A stretch of DNA of 64,000 nucleotides from Taenia hydatigena (Eukaryota > Platyhelminthes > Cestoda > Cyclophyllidea > Taeniidae). Each line of letters begins with the position of its first letter. Positions within the stretch are counted from its first letter, which is position 1. The notes beneath the pieces are model-generated. The model was not told where the DNA came from and did no database searches. It was given only the letters and a program-made list of their open reading frames with translations. The position numbers and the translations under genes were made by a program. This document shows positions 10,461-25,200 of this stretch, in pieces. The stretch covers positions 1,178,001 through 1,242,000 of the forward strand of contig JADWOT020000002.1 in assembly GCA_036345935.2 (NCBI GenBank). The letters run 5' to 3'.

Positions 10461-13400
10461 ATGCCTCATCGGGGAGGTGGAACTACCCTCCGACAGCGGC
10501 TGAAGTCGCACTTGGATTTCGGCAAGAAGCGTCGCCGTCGAGCGCCTCACTTTGTGCGGCAACTGACGAAAATCGAGTTCCCGCACTTTAATAGGAAAAA
10601 TAATGCCATGATGAGGTACGTTGATGATTTCCTTTTTTAATACCTCACTTTACCTGACTGTACCATCTCAATCGGCTTTAGAATGGTAGTACTCCTGTGG
10701 TTTTAGAATATTGAGCCTTTTAGCACTTTATATAACCAATTTCCTTTGCACCATAATCAAGGTAACAATTGAAAGCACGACGAGGCAGCTCGTGAGAAAA
10801 GGGGTTTTTTATTAGAACAAGTGGCTTTTGTTTTTGGTTCCCACGAGTTGTAAGTAAAGACAGGAAAAACAACTTTAAGTACCGTGGATTATTAAGCACG
10901 CTTGATATGCGACAGTCTCTCTACCTTCCTGTCTCTGAGCCTTTCGACAGCTCCGTCACAGTCACGAGACCTAATTTGTATGTAAGACATAAGAAACTAC
11001 TTTATTTTTACAAATTAAGTTGTTTTTAGACTATTTAATGCTTACTAAATTGTTGTTGCTTGGGTCCTGCCAAGCCTTCAAACTTCAATGATTATGCGAG
11101 AGTCTTCAGCACGGAGGTCTTCGTCTGGCGAGATGACCGGGCAGATCAGGCGTACGCCGTGCGTGTAGGTGGCCACCGAGTGAGTAGTGGGAGCACGGAG
11201 TAGTTTAACTCTCATGTATTTTTGTGGGGATGATTAACCCAGTGGATATCTGCTAGTGCTTGGTAGTGGCAGTGACCCATAAGGAAGAAGTGAATGAGAC
11301 TACCACATTGTTTGGAGAGTTCGAAAAGAAGTCACTAAAAGGAAGCGTTCAGACGTATTCAACTCTCTGCCGGAGGTACCAACTATTCTAAGGCCTCCTA
11401 TCCATTCCCAACTAATAACCGCATAACCGAGAGCGGAGTCGTCTTCTGTCAGTTCAGCTGAGCTAACCCTTCAGAAATGGCATGGCGAAGCGTGACGGTA
11501 TTTTTTTAACGGATATCATAGGAGAACATTGGAATACCCAGAAATGCGTCAGTTCACGCACACAGAGACGAACAGACAGACAAGAGCCTTCAAACTGGTG
11601 TAAAAATAGCAGTCTCACTTAGGGATGATTAGTTAATCCTTACCAAGTAAATCCTTGCTAGAATTCTCTTGTCCTAGAGCACATGTCAACAACTTCAAAT
11701 AACTTCTGTTTGCGAAACTCAAAGTGACAAGTTTACCTGCTAATTACTCATAGAAGTCTTAAAAGATAAATATTTTAAGGGACCACTAAGACTACGGCTG
11801 ACTAGCTCATGTGGATTCATCCATAAGCGCATCTTGCGACTTGCCATTGACATTTGAAGGGCAAAACAAACTTCATGACACTGATTGGTCTGCCAAACCG
11901 TAAAATTTTAGCCTACTTAAGCAACTTAAGTACAAACAATAGTTTAGCTGTGATTTTCGAATGCCAAGATGGCCCATAAAGTTGTGGCCACCCTAGTAAG
12001 ACTTCCTGCCGAAGAAATGGGCCCAAACGGCAGCAACTCATTGCTCTTGCTGCCAACCGCAAATTCTGTTCCATGAACACACATCAAACCTCCAAGATTT
12101 GTGCCATTAATGGCACATCTTTTATGCTTTTATGCACATCTTTTATGCTTCATAATTAAATTCAAAAGAATTTTTTCCTTTAAAATTCAGTTATTCTAAG
12201 TAGTAAGTAATGCTGGAACTATCCACCATCCATGATAGCCTTTGAAATGTGGATCCATTATAAGAGAGGCATTTTGAAGTTAGATCCACCTTGATGCATA
12301 TGTCTGCTGACTGCTATCAACGAAAAAAGTTGTGCAAAATTACGTAAGACAAAAGAACTTTTGACAGAAAGCCCTTCATCTCATCACCTGACAGAATTCA
12401 TGCCAGTTTGAGTCTTAGAAACGACGGGGAAGCCTCCGCTTCCCGTAGCCTCTTGGGATTGTGCGTGACCCTTCTTAAGACTCCAAAACAAGGCGAAAGC
12501 AAAGCGACACCCTTTATGTAAGGTTCACTGATTAGATGAAGCCTTGAAATGTTGGGATACGGCTTCACATGACCTCATCACCTTCTTCAGTCACAGTGAA
12601 AATCGCCACCATTCCAAGGATTGCTCTATGGGGTTAAACCCTCCACCAGGGCTACAAAATACACCTTTCATACAGTCGATCCCGCAGGTGAAATGCAATT
12701 TGTTAAAAAGTTTGTCATTTGCTCATTGCAGTTAAAATGCTGCAAGACAACTGGATAAAATCCGGTTGATTTACAAGGCTATGTAAGCAAAGCGCGTTGC
12801 CTTCAAACGTCTATTTTTTTTAATGAATCGTGAGATTAAAATCCAAGTTTGTTCATATAAGACTGACCGTGTGAGTATACAACGTGTGCTATTTGTGTTT
12901 AGACTGTATGAATCACATCGCGCGGCGCAAGGCGATTGGTCAAGTGTGAGTCAATCAATTGCAAGAATCGCCTGGTCTGAGACTATTTTTTTAATTTACG
13001 AATGTCATTTATAGCCATCAAAAAAAAGTCAATGACATTTCTTATCATACAAGAAGAATAAAACAACGGAACTGTGGTTGTCGATTACCACTTGAGACCT
13101 CTTGTAGATGACATGCCAAGCACGAATCGCAAGACAGTGTCTTGTGTGTAATAAAGGGCACCAAAATTGTTCGAACAGGCAAAATATAACACAGAAAGGA
13201 AATTGTAACTATGCGAAGAAATTGTGGAAAAACGTGGTCCATCTCTTCGAGTAGCTATGGAGCTTGCCTTTGTTGACAGTGAAAGACCAACATGATACAA
13301 CTTACCTGGAAAAAATTGTCATAGACAATTCCCAAATGAATTTGCATAAAAAGCTAGTGAAGCTTTTTGGGTTCCGACATCACAAAACTATATAATCTAA

Positions 13401-16400
13401 GTAAAGAAATGTTTTTGTTGTCGGTCACAGACCCTATGGCAATTTAGGTTATCCTACACATGCCTTTTGAAGTTTCTGGTAAGCTAAATGCAATTTCTTT
13501 CCACCAAAAAAACAAATAATTAACGATTTATTCTATGAAACGTGGTAGGAATTGGAAATGAGACAAAACTTTCCAAAGGCGTGGCTTATACGACTGAGTG
13601 TTAATTATTCTCTCACCTTGTCAATTTTGATGTGCGAATTGCCAGCTACCCTCTGATCTGATTGTTAAGCAATTTCATTCACTTCAAGGCTTGCGTATAT
13701 CAATGGCCCATAGCCTTACTTACTTATTGGCGGAGTGCAAAAAGACGCCACCTTCACAGCGGCAGCTTAGCTTAGTTCTGTAACAGCACTCCTCGATGAA
13801 AGCGCAAAGGTGGAATACAATACAGAAATCATTCAAACGGAGATTAGGGACAGTGGAAGGGTTCGGGCACAAGGGTTTAAAAGGCATTCATAGGCTACAT
13901 TCCCGCAGGAAATCGCACAGAAGGCAAGTACATAATTTCCCTGCAATTTTTTTTAATTCGCAGTATGCATGTTTTAAAAACCTTAATTACGTTACTAAAA
14001 TATTATTTATATGGTTTTATTACTTGACTCCAAAACCCACCAAAGGATCCTACCTTATATCAAACAGCGTAATTGTTATTCGATTTAGATTCCAAAATGC
14101 GTAGATTTTTTTTTCAAATTGTAAGTTAACTACAAAAGGAAAGTTAAAGAGTTAAAGTATTATTATGCTCTTCCATTGCGATCAGCGATGGCGCTTGTCT
14201 TCCCCTTAGATGTTAACGAAGGTCTCTTGGCATGCATCGAAATCCTTTTTACGGACTTCGTAACAAGTTCTTTCTTTTGATTTCAAAAAATAGGAAAAAT
14301 TTTTTGCAAATAAACCTTCAAATCGGTCGTCTTACAACCTTGAAATTTTTTCCAAGGTCATAAAATAAAGGTATCAAATTTGAATGGTTGGACGAAAAAA
14401 TTGAGTCCCGTTTGGCCATTTGGCATAATTTGTAGCAAATGCATGTTGATTTTTAGACCAGTAGCAGTTTTTTAGATAGAACCATTGAATCCCTCTGCAT
14501 CTTTCGGACTCTTTAGTTGCCATTAATAACTCGGGCCGATGGAAATTTTCCTCCGAAAACAACCTTTCACTTTTACTTTTTTATTGAGGAGTCGAAGGAA
14601 AGAAAGTGTTGCCATCGTATTGTATGGGCAATTAGGGCTCTTGCCTTTGACGGTTCACAATGTCCACTTTATTTAATTACGGACCATTAAGGTGTAGATC
14701 TTAAGACGGCCTTTGTCGTCTTACTGATTTTTTCTAACAAATGAATCATTATATTTCTGTGACGTCTGTAAATTCCGCTTCTTCAAAGCACACAGCGATC
14801 CTACTCATGGTAGTAAAAAGGATTCGCTTCATTAAACAAAGGTGCACAGAGCATTCGAACTTTCAAGTCAGCTTGAGAAATAACCAAAACCTTCCAAGTG
14901 ATTATTAAAATATACCCCACAGTCATCCTAAGCTCTCAATCTTTCATTTCTATCAGTGGGTTATAAATTATACTTACTTTTAACAAGAAGAGGTTTTTTA
15001 TGATAATTTGTTTAACAAATTATCATATGCGTGAACATTGCAGTGGGGTGTGGAGATTGTCATCCACCCTCATTAAACCTCTCTAAACGTGCCGAGCACG
15101 TAAGGTGTGAATACATTACACCAATTAGTTTTCTTAACTTCTCACCTCTTCAACCGGAACAAAAGTGCTCCATTCTTCACCTCATACTTCTTCCATTAGA
15201 TATCCAAGAGACCTTTCGCCCGGAGGGCAACTTAAGAGACTGACATCTGGACAACCTTAATGATGTTTTTTAGGCTAGTGCATGCTCTTATGTAATAACT
15301 TCTTATTTTAAGAAAAATCTACTATATTTTAACAGAAATTAAGTGATTTGGCGTGTGAACTTAACGCAAACCATGACTTAAAGTAGGCAGCGCCCATCTA
15401 GACGGCGCCTCAATTAGATTTGTGTAAATCAAGGATTTGACACTTCACATATTTTGCAATTCTAAAATATGTATCCGCCGTACTTTTCATCCTAGCATCT
15501 GCTTTCCATCCATCACAGGCACATTCATTTACGATCCATTCCGTGTTTATCCATTATTCACCCATTCAGTGTTCGTACATCCATCCTATTATCCCGTTCC
15601 TACACATTCAGCCATCCACTTCGTCAACACTCATTTATTTGTCAGGAACCGTGAGACCAGTCTAATGTCAAATGCTTAACGCGTAGCACTCGAAGAATTC
15701 CATCTCACCGATAGTACCTGAATCGGTTTTCCATGCAAATGGAGCGATAAGCCCCTTCCTTCTCCTCCACAACACCTCTCAACAATCATACACATTGCTT
15801 TTAAAAACGCAAAGTGAATGTTTGAAGGCAAATAAGTGTTTGAGATGCTCAAGAGATGAGATGCCAGATTTGGATCCGGATTGTATCGTGGTACAGGAAA
15901 GTCTCGAGGGAGTAGCCTTTGAGGGGGCGATAAAGACTGGTTAAGACTGCGACTTGGCACAGACAAAACCCCTGCAATAAGTATTCACTTTTGCAAATTT
16001 TCTCATGTTTAGCAAGAAGATCACATCATTATCATCATCTACCTAGCTTGGCTCAGAAGCCTCATGCTTAGCTGAGTTGTGCAGTTATTTCGCTAATAGT
16101 TGTTGCCTTTAAAAACGAACATCGACGACCCAAACTGCCTCCTAGCAGGCATTACAAGTCTCGTGATGATAGTAACAAAAAAACTACGTTTTTCTGTAGG
16201 TAAAATTGCTTACTGCACAAACCTGTCACCGCTTTGTTGCACTTTTAAGCCTGTCAGTCACTTTCTCCCCTCTCTACCCCCTCCGTGACTCACATTTGAA
16301 CACTCACCTGACACAAAGCCTCCCAAACAATGCGCTCATTGTATGGTCCTTCCTCAGTCTAGTCTGGAAGGGCCACAGGTCTGTGTGGAATGTTGCTCTC

Positions 16401-19400
16401 CATGCTCCCGACTTTTGACGGGAGTGAAGGCAACGTTCGGTCAAGAAAACAATGTATTGTGGAAATAGGTAAAAAGCAAACTCATGTCTACCACCCGCCT
16501 TGTAAGCAAGACTTTAGAGTTGTACGGATTTCAATGAATCAAGGGATGGATTTGTTGCCTTTCCATTGTAAAGTAAAATGAGAGAGTGAAAAGCAAACAC
16601 TCCATGCTGACGATGGGGGCAGCAACTGCCTCAGTCACAATGCAATTGAAGAGATGTAATAGCTTATTTAAAAAGAAAGAAGTATTAATTGGCTTTACTC
16701 ATTATTTGTCTGCTTTTTTTCTTCCCTGTCTAGACGGCCCAGTGTCGCCTTTACCGACTTTGAGATTAAGGACAAGAGGTAAGAGTGAACACACACACAA
16801 AAAAGATATCGAAATAACTATTTTTTTATTTTAGAGGTTCAGTTATGTCCTCTCTTCTGCTGCTCTCTGCAATTGGCGAAGGGGTCGCCTCCTTCGTCCT
16901 CCCCATCATCGATGCTTTTGGACCGCCAAAATATGTGGAGCACAAGTTCTACTTCGAGGTAGGTAGGCGAAACACGCTAGCGCACTACAAAGAATTCTAC
17001 GCCTCTTATCTTCATTCCTCTTTGTGCTTGCTGGAATAGAAGATGAGCGCACATTTTATTTGGGATTATTTTTTTTAAATAGATTTTTCAACTCATTCAA
17101 TTTACAATCTCCATCGCTGCATTGGCCTACCTGCAAGCCCTCATGACCTACTACAACCGAAAGATGCAACGACGCGAACGACTGCGTCAAAAGTTGATCC
17201 AGGGCTTTTCAGACAACACTGACAATCACATTGAGGAGGAAGAAGAAGAAGAGGAAGAGGACGGCGAAGATGACGACGACGATGACGACGACAACGATGA
17301 GGATGAAGACAATGGATCGAAAGAAAGCGCGGAGGCTGCTCCAACTAGTCCACCGGACTATACAAGCTCACCCATCCAAACGGAGGAGAGCAGTGATGTA
17401 ACTGTGCAAGAGAGTAGCCCTGTTTCCGCTCCCGGAATCGGTGAGTTGGCGCAAACAAATGTGTCAAATATTTCAACAAACACGCAACAAAAGGGTCCAT
17501 TCCAAGATCACGAACACTATCTTTAAAACCGCCTTTTCAATGTTATGAAGGTTGATCAGTCAATTGACGTCAGGGCACTAAAAGTGATAAATTTCCTCTC
17601 AAACAGCATAGAGCATGCTTGTCGACAATGACTTGTCGTAGCTTGTCACAACTCAAATCATGTATGCGACAGTCTGTTGCCGACATGACACCCCAGCATT
17701 CTGCTCCAACTTTCAACCTGATGGATACGCTGGTCCAAGCCTGTCTGCTTCACTAACTCAACCTCCAAAAGTGGAATAGCCTTCTGCATAAACGGTCGCT
17801 AAGCAACCAAGTGATGTCTGGAAATGACTGCAAAAGTTGATTTCTTCATATTTTACAACCGAGTGTTATCAGTTACGCATCAGAGATGGAATTGTGCCCT
17901 CAGTAAATGGGTTGTATTTCTTTTTAGCCGCAGGACCTTCTGTAAATAGCCTTCCCCTCCCTCTCATTCACGAACAAATGCCCAAGGACGATTCCCAGCC
18001 CAAGAGTTCGAGGAGTTCAGCGCTCTACACCATCCTACCAGCTAAAACTGTGATTATTCGGGTAAGCAAAGGTTTGCCACGCTCTGAACTTCTATGTTCA
18101 TTCCTGCTGTGCGTACGACAATTGCCCTTAGACTTGTCTAGGGGTGGGGGTATTGAGAATGCCGTGAATGCGGCTTTGGACATCCCACGGTGTCACAAAT
18201 TATTAATTCCCCAAACAGGTCAATGCCGGAGTTCAGATATGACCCAGAAAAATAAATTTGACGATAGCATAAACAATCATTCTCTACTTCTGTAAAAAAT
18301 ACTGAATCTACACCAAAGGTCAAATGTTAAGTACGCTCACCACTTACGGCTTTAGCAGTGAAATTTTTGGGTATTTTGACCAATGAGCAATTAATTTATT
18401 AAATCCCTTTAGGCGCTGACTTCATGAGTGGGATCCATCTGTGCTCCTTAAATATAAACATTTTTATTTGCACAAATTTAGAAGTCCAGTGATGCAAGTG
18501 AGGCGCAGTCCCTGCGACAGCGCAGACAGGCTATACCGGAGGTCAAAAGTTTGGCTAAAAGACGAGTCACCAACCTAGGCAGGATGTTTGGAGACACGTT
18601 TGGAATAATTAGCAAGAAGAATCCGCCCTATACCCAGGATTCGGAGGGCATCAACCTCTACCTGCGTTTGGGTACTGTTGGTGAGTTTGTGGCGTATCCT
18701 TGGTGCCGACGCCAGTGTGCGTCAGGCAATAGGACACGTCTTGTCTATTTACCAATGGCGAGTTAAGTGGCTGTTTGCCGACTTGTTAGGACACCATGCA
18801 TGCTGTGGGATAGGTCCTAACTATTCGAACGCTTTCGTGCAGTTGCCTCCTGTCACATTCACCACTTAACAGGGGAAGAGACTTCGTAACTCAAAATGAG
18901 GTGGATGAGATTGATAGCTGTGCATTCGCAACAGACATTTTATAGAGCGTGTCTTAAAGAATTTAAAAAGGGGTATAATTTGCAAATCAAATTGTCGATT
19001 TTTTTCAAAGCACGCGGCAACAATTTGGCCTAGCAACAAGGGGAACAGGATTCAAGTTACGAATAATTTTGGGCCGCAATTGTGGCAAGGCACTTTAATA
19101 AATTCGCCTAGGTAGCAAAAACCATTTTATGTAACCAATTGCAGTATTTTAAATTGCCGCGCCGACTTGTGGGTAAAGCTAAGGGGTCTATTAAAAGGCC
19201 TCAAGTAGGGTCCGTGCATATCGCCTATGCTTAACTCTAATGGGAAAATCAAAGAGAAATATTTGCCTAAGCACTTGTTTGAATTTAATTCTGATAAACT
19301 TGCCAGATACGGTCAGCGAGAGGGATGCTCGGTTCAGACGCATGGCAGCGCAGAGTTGTGGGTGGGACGGTGGCACTAATGCCGTACAATTTCCTATGAT

Positions 19401-22400
19401 TATGCAATAGAAAGAGACAAAGGTACAGCTTTTACCTTTTACATTTAGACATCTTTGTAGGGACAGAGATAAAAAGATACATTCATGCAGGAATTCTTCA
19501 GTATTGATGGAGATAAATAGGCCTCGCAATCACAAACACTTATAAATCTGCCTTCCCTAATCGAAAATAAATGCTGCACATCGTTAAAAGCTTATCCGTT
19601 TGTTATGTAAATTTGGATCGTCTACGTCTTTCAGCCAAAAGTCATTTAATCTATGAGCTTGTTTGGAAGCATGAAGGTAAATCACAGAGACCATCATCAT
19701 ATTAACCGAGAACTGGGAAAACCACCTTATTGAATAACGATTCCTTAGACCGGTAAATCCGCAAACATTGCTGCTTAGTATAGGTGGCTATGCACTCGGG
19801 GAAGGGAACGGAAGTGCCTTTTGCAATCGGTAGTAGACTAGATTGCCATCACTCCTACCATAGCATCCAATTTGTGCTCCCTTCGTAACCGCAAATTTTA
19901 CCCTCCTTCATTAATAAAGACATTATCTCATTTGTCCGATGTAGTGTTTGGATTTGGTGTCATCATAATGGACGGATTTCGTGTTGCCGACCAGTTTCGA
20001 GCAGTGAACGGCGTAAAAAGCTGTCACAGCATCCTCTGGACCCCCTTAAATGCAATTCACGCCATCTACATCTTCTGGCAAACCTACTTTCTCTTTAAAT
20101 ACCACCGCGTAAGTTTACCTACTCAAATCACTACTGCTACTTAAACGATTGCCCGCCTTTTCAGTAGACGATAATACAAGGCGGTATCTCCACACCAAAA
20201 CAACACTTGTCAATTTGCTCCGCCTGCAGGTAACCTTCAACATTCAAAAGTTCATCATTCGATTCATCTTGAGTCACATGGCCGTTGTCAATCTGGGTCA
20301 GTGGTTGAGCACAGTGGTGGAGGAAGTGGTCTCGTCGGAGGAGAAGAATTTCCACCTAAGCAATACAATGCACGGCCTTGCTGACACGACAGTGGCTAAG
20401 GGACCACTCACTCGCAATTCTGCTGTTCCAGCTCATCCTCCACCCCCGAAGGAGCCGAGTTATGAACAGAGTACAGACAAAAATGCCTTTCATCTCTAAC
20501 AATCCCTTCTTTAGCATTAAAGCTAGATGACTACTACCAATGCGTAAAGAAGAGCTTCTTGCAAATAACAATCATAAAAGCTTTTAATGGCCGAGCGGAT
20601 TTAACTTTAAATTAACCTTGGTTTAAAAGAGACAGCAAGATTAAGGCACAAGGCATGACTTGGGTATTATCAGCAAACGTATCGGCGACATATGGTAAAG
20701 TCGGAAACAAATATGATCCTTAACTGATCAAATCAAGTCGTAATGTAAATGCACTAGTTGGTTGAGTTAAGTAGACACAAATTTAGAAATACCGGCTACT
20801 CAAAAAGACAGTTTAAAAATCACACCCATTATGTTGTCATACTTGTAAGTGGTGACTTTTTACTGATATAATTTAAGTAACACTTCAATTTCACTCGCAC
20901 TCCCAGCTCAGTGCCATTCTCCGGCGGCAACATTTGTGCACTACTTAATTCCTTGTGGAGTGGAGTACAGTCTAATCGCAGGTGCCATCTTCTACAAAAT
21001 GTTCCAGCGCATCGGTCACGTGCACCACAAAGCGAATCACCCCAGCGGTGCAAATAATAATCGCAAACCGGAAAATGCTGAGACTCACATTCTGGCACAA
21101 TCACAACCTCGGTGGGTTGGTTACCTCCTCCTCCTCCTCCTCATGCTCAAAATTTACTAATCACAATTTAAACTGGATGGTTGATTGGTTGGCTGGTCTC
21201 GTTCAGGTCCACATTTTGGCTTCATGAAGCTGCTTCATATTTTACATACCATCAAATCGTTCTGTTTTAAACCAAAGGCTTCCACGACACCCACGTTGGA
21301 AAGCATTGGTTCTTTTAAATTCATGACTACAAGAAGGAATTTGAAGCATCGTCAGCGATAAAGCCAATAATTCAGTTTTCCATTAATTCGTCCTCCTCAT
21401 TTTAGGCCGAACGAACCAACAGAGTGTCACCGAGCACACAAAGGCCTTTTTGTCGGCCTCCTCCTCTTTCTAGCCACTCTGGTTGCACTGGCTCTCTTCT
21501 ACATCTTTCAGCGTCAACACAGCTACCAACACGCGTTGATGTTGTACCAAATTAACTACATCATGCTCTTCATCATCGGTATCATAGCTGCAAGCATTGC
21601 TCTCTATCGAATTAGGGTGTTGGCCTTCCGCGAGTTGTCTGAAGAAGATGCCTTCGATGACAACCTCTTGCTGCTAGGTCTGGTGGCTGTTCTCTTCTAC
21701 GATTTGTTCCTTCTCATACCTGCAGTGGGTGCCACTGAGGAGCACAAGAAGGCAGGAGCAATGTTTGTTGGGAAGTCGATCCTGGAAATGGTTCAGGCAC
21801 TCCTACAGGTAGGTCATCAGAAATCGGTTCGAATGCTCCAAATGGCAGTATCCTGCACCGATGAAGCTATGGTTAACTGCTTTCCTTCTGTTTACTCATT
21901 CATGTATTGTTTGTCTGTCAAAGCATCCCCACACTCATCTGGCCATTCGTTTCAGCGCCTATCCATTCACGTTTTCATGACTTTCAACAGACTTGCCGTG
22001 GTCCAAGCACGGAATCGCCAATAAAAAAAAATAGTTGAGCGGTTCTTTAATCACGAAACCATTGTGGTCTTGGGTGCTGCATGGTGAGAGCTTTTTGCAC
22101 TTGCACAGGTCTTCCTCATTCTCGAGGCATCACGTCGCGCGGCGGGCGATATGGAACACGCAACCGCCAAACCAGGTCGAACGTTCATCACTTTCTTGTT
22201 AGTACTGAACCTCGCCATGTGGATTGTCAATACCTTTGGATTGAAGCACGCGGAGAACCACGAAATCTTTAGGTTCTATTATACAGGCCTTGCGTGGAAG
22301 ATAATAACCCACCTCTCCCTGCCCCTCATCATCTTCTTCCGCTTCCACTCCACCGTCTGTTTGGCGGACATTTGGACCAACGCCTACCGCTTCCGTCATC

Positions 22401-22417
22401 GCCACACCGAGGTCTAG
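10461..22417 (+). CDS. Otopetrin-family proton channel, complete 11-exon gene
   Basis: Otopetrins are plasma-membrane proton-selective channels with about 12 transmembrane segments. Exons: 10461-10615, 16734-16778, 16835-16958, 17083-17440, 17928-18061, 18482-18680, 19945-20108, 20230-20470, 20907-21111, 21406-21808, 22109-22417 (stop TAG). Every junction is GT-AG and phases match throughout, giving 2337 nt (778 aa). About twelve hydrophobic segments can be placed: roughly residues 69-94, 109-132, 331-350, 365-390, 400-426, 482-505, 553-575, 585-608, 630-650, 667-685, 700-720 and 735-765. Family hallmarks seen: FILSHMAVVNLGQWL (H..V.N...W), CGVEYSLIAGAIFY, and near the end PLIIFFRFHSTVCLADIW, the FYRFHS-V-CL signature. 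The loop after segment 2 carries an acidic run (about residues 159-185). Intron 1 is 6.1 kb; the others are 56-1264 bp. It could be an OTOP1, 2 or 3 relative; flatworm paralogues do not map cleanly. Confidence 0.96.
10616..16733 (+). other. Otopetrin intron 1 (6.1 kb)
   Basis: Donor AG|GTACGT, acceptor CTGTCTAG. No extra exon, nested gene or LTR copy was recognised. The sequence is AT-rich with many short homopolymers. Frames such as 13796-14104 have no domain and no matching splice phase. Confidence 0.6.
17233..17321 (+). repeat. In-frame acidic codon repeat inside otopetrin exon 4
   Basis: Tandem GAA/GAG then GAC/GAT codons encode nine Glu, then a nearly continuous Asp/Glu run. This is purine-rich simple sequence kept in frame in the cytosolic linker after transmembrane segment 2. 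Length variation between individuals would be expected. Confidence 0.8.
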
Positions 22418-22424
22418 ACTATTC

Positions 22425-22495
22425 CCTCCCCCCTCCCCCCGCCCCTTCCCGGTGGAACCAACGCCACCTCCACCACCACCACCACCACAAACAAC
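22425..22495 (+). repeat. C-rich and (CCA)n low-complexity tract in the otopetrin 3' flank
   Basis: A run of C/T with many consecutive C bases just after the stop codon, followed by about seven CCA triplets. It probably lies in the 3' UTR. Frames across it (poly-Gly or poly-His) are not genes. Confidence 0.7.
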
Positions 22496-22799
22496 AGCAG
22501 CACATCCCCCTGTACACAGCAAAACAGATTAAATTACTTCACCTCCTCTTGAGCCTTGATCAATCGCGAAGAGTCGACTGGCGACACATCGCAGACACAA
22601 TTCTGCATGGCATGAACTGTACATGTTACAATGAGCAGAAGCAAGCACGAAATTCAATCACAGGGCATTTTCGCTTTCGCCTTCTTCCCTTACAAACTAA
22701 CAACCACACCCCAACAATAACTCGTCCCAATACTCAACGCTCACACACGTGCACGTCATTAAAACCTATACACATCGTATGAAGGCTCTTAATGGTTTC

Positions 22800-25200
22800 A
22801 CCTCATGCCATACCGTTGTTGTTGTTGTTAAAGGCCTCAAAACCTGACCACTACTACCTTAGATTGAAAAAGAAAGCGAATAAGCTCAAGTGGTGCAATT
22901 GTAAGCCTATGATAAGATCTCACTCAACTTCTGCAGCATATGCTGTCGCATTGGAGAGTACTTACCAAGGTACTGCTCTCCTCTCCCTTCGCCCTAGTCC
23001 GCCCGCATGCCTGCCTGACATTCAACCACTCACCGCCGAAGAGGACGAAAGGAAGGAGACATAGTAGTAGTGGGATAGAAGACATATCTATTCCACGTAT
23101 ACCAGTACCCGCTATTCAACAAACCATCGACGCATTGCATAATCCCTTCGTCTCCGTCCGCTTCCCGCGCCATTCTCCATGCTGCCGGCTCATCCTTCCC
23201 CATGGGGGCAGAGAGGTACAGTGACAAGGCTGACGGAGTGAGCAGCCAATCACCACGAACCGCTTGAAACAGCTCCCAAGTAGAGAAGGATGAAATTGGC
23301 TGACATTTGACCACCATTCTTACTCTTCTTCTCGAGTCATCATATCATCCATTTCCAGTAACAACCAATGTCGTAGCAGATGACCGAACGAATTACACTA
23401 CAATCCACGCATGTTCAGTCCCATTTGGGGGAGAGGGAGAGAGAAAGAGGATACAATAAACCAGCTATCCAAACAGTCCGGGGTCATGACGAAGGTGAGA
23501 TTCGCATTCATTAATGACAGGCACTTTCGTCGAAGTCGGGCTCCTCAAAGTCCTAAACAAGAAGGAGGGGAAGAAGAGGAGTCTAGCATGTGGTGCATTC
23601 TCAACTGCATTCAACAAACTAGGCCTCACTACTCCCAATCCGTCGCCGTTATCGTATCGAACCATTCGATGCAATGCCAAAACAGTTTTACTTAATCAGG
23701 TAAAGTATTTTCCAGTTAGAAAGTAAACGAAAAAACAACTGCGACTAAATAGAAAAGGGGCTTATTGGTGGGAAAACAAGGACAACAAAATTTGTCTTCC
23801 TAATAAATCAGACCTCATTACTCAAAATGCATCGTTGTTAAAATGAAAAAGAAAACATTTACCAACTGCTAAAAAGTCTCAATCAATCTCTAGAGGTATA
23901 TTACAGTAAAAAAATAAACGTGGTTAGACATCGCAGTTGGAAAAGAGCACGTCTCCACAGTCGTCTTATTTAGCTTTTGCGCTTATTTTAGTAAAGTGGA
24001 ATGGGCGACACCCAAGTAATTGTAAGGTTTGGACTCTTCTAAGTGAATCAGGCAACTTTAATCACAACCTGTCTTAAGCAAAAAAACAGACCATTTAGCA
24101 AACTGATAAAACAGTCTTAATTAAACCGTGAAAGTCAAGCTCCGCAACGACTTCAACAAGAAGGGGAGAGGAGCCAAGCATGTGGTGGGTTCCTGCCTTT
24201 ATTCATTAAATCAGGCTTCATCAATCCTAATCCATCGTCAAAACCATATCAAACCATTCAATACAATGCCGAAGCAAATACACTCAATCAGTTAAAGCAT
24301 TGTTCATAAAAAATAGCTGTAGCAGGATTTTGTGTTTGCAAAACAAAGAGCCTTAGCATTGAACCTGGTTGAGAAAATGGATTAACAGTATGTGTAGAAA
24401 TAAAGCTAAAACTCCTTTCGCCAAATTAGGCCTCATCAATCACAATCCACCGCTATCAGTAATGACAAACCACTTGATGAACTACCAGAATATTTTTTAA
24501 CAACCAATAGAAGTGTTGTACAGCAAAAAAGTAACCCGATTAAGTATCGTAGGTGGAAAAGAGACGGTCCCAACAGCAACTTCAATAACTTCTTGAACGT
24601 TCATTACAACAAATAAGGATATAGAACAAGGAGGTAAACAAGATCATGTAAGCGTCAGAAGGTGGCTTAATAGTGCTAAAACAGCTAATGAAAACCAGGT
24701 ACTTGTAAGCTTAGAACCTTTCTTAATAAATTTGGTAACTTTAATCAACACCCACCGTTGTTAAAATAGCAATCTGTTTAAAAAATGCTATAATAATCCG
24801 TAAAAGTATTTTGCGGTACGAAATAAACCGGGCTAGACATCCCAGTTAGAAAGCAGCAGGTTTTAATAATCATCAAATGCAGCATTTGTGCTTGCCTTAG
24901 CAAACAAGCGCATAAATGAAGCAGACCAACAAGTTAGGATACATGCTTGTAACAGCTGATAGTCAAAAATTAACTGCTTATAAGATTCCTGACTATTTTA
25001 AGCGAATTAAGCCTAAGAACTCGAAACTAAACCGCGCCGAACTACACACAACCTACGCACTTTCAGACGAATTTTAAATAGTCTGACGTGGCGTTGCACA
25101 GTGAAACAAATGAAGTCGGAAAGCTTGTATTTGTAAAACAACCATTAATTTTACAGTTTATCAGGATGCTTTACTTAAGCACTGGAATTAAAAGTTTATG
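22800..25200 (+). repeat. Left half of a diverged direct segmental duplication with about 300-bp internal repeats
   Basis: The segment around 22921-23080 matches 26334-26420 and its flank, sharing CTCAACTTCT.CAGCAT.TGCTG and CTCTCCCTTCGCCCTAGTCC. The start of the repeat part at 23487 matches 28164 (GAAGG.GAG.TTCGCA.TCA). From about 23600 a degenerate unit recurs: CCTCAT.AATC near its left, then AACTGC..AAAA.TCT.AATCAATC, then CAGCAAAAAA and a CATCGCAGTTGGAAAA-like end. Unit ends lie near 23905-23950, 24517-24566 and 24810-24860, a spacing near 300 bp. No coding potential was seen. Confidence 0.6.
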
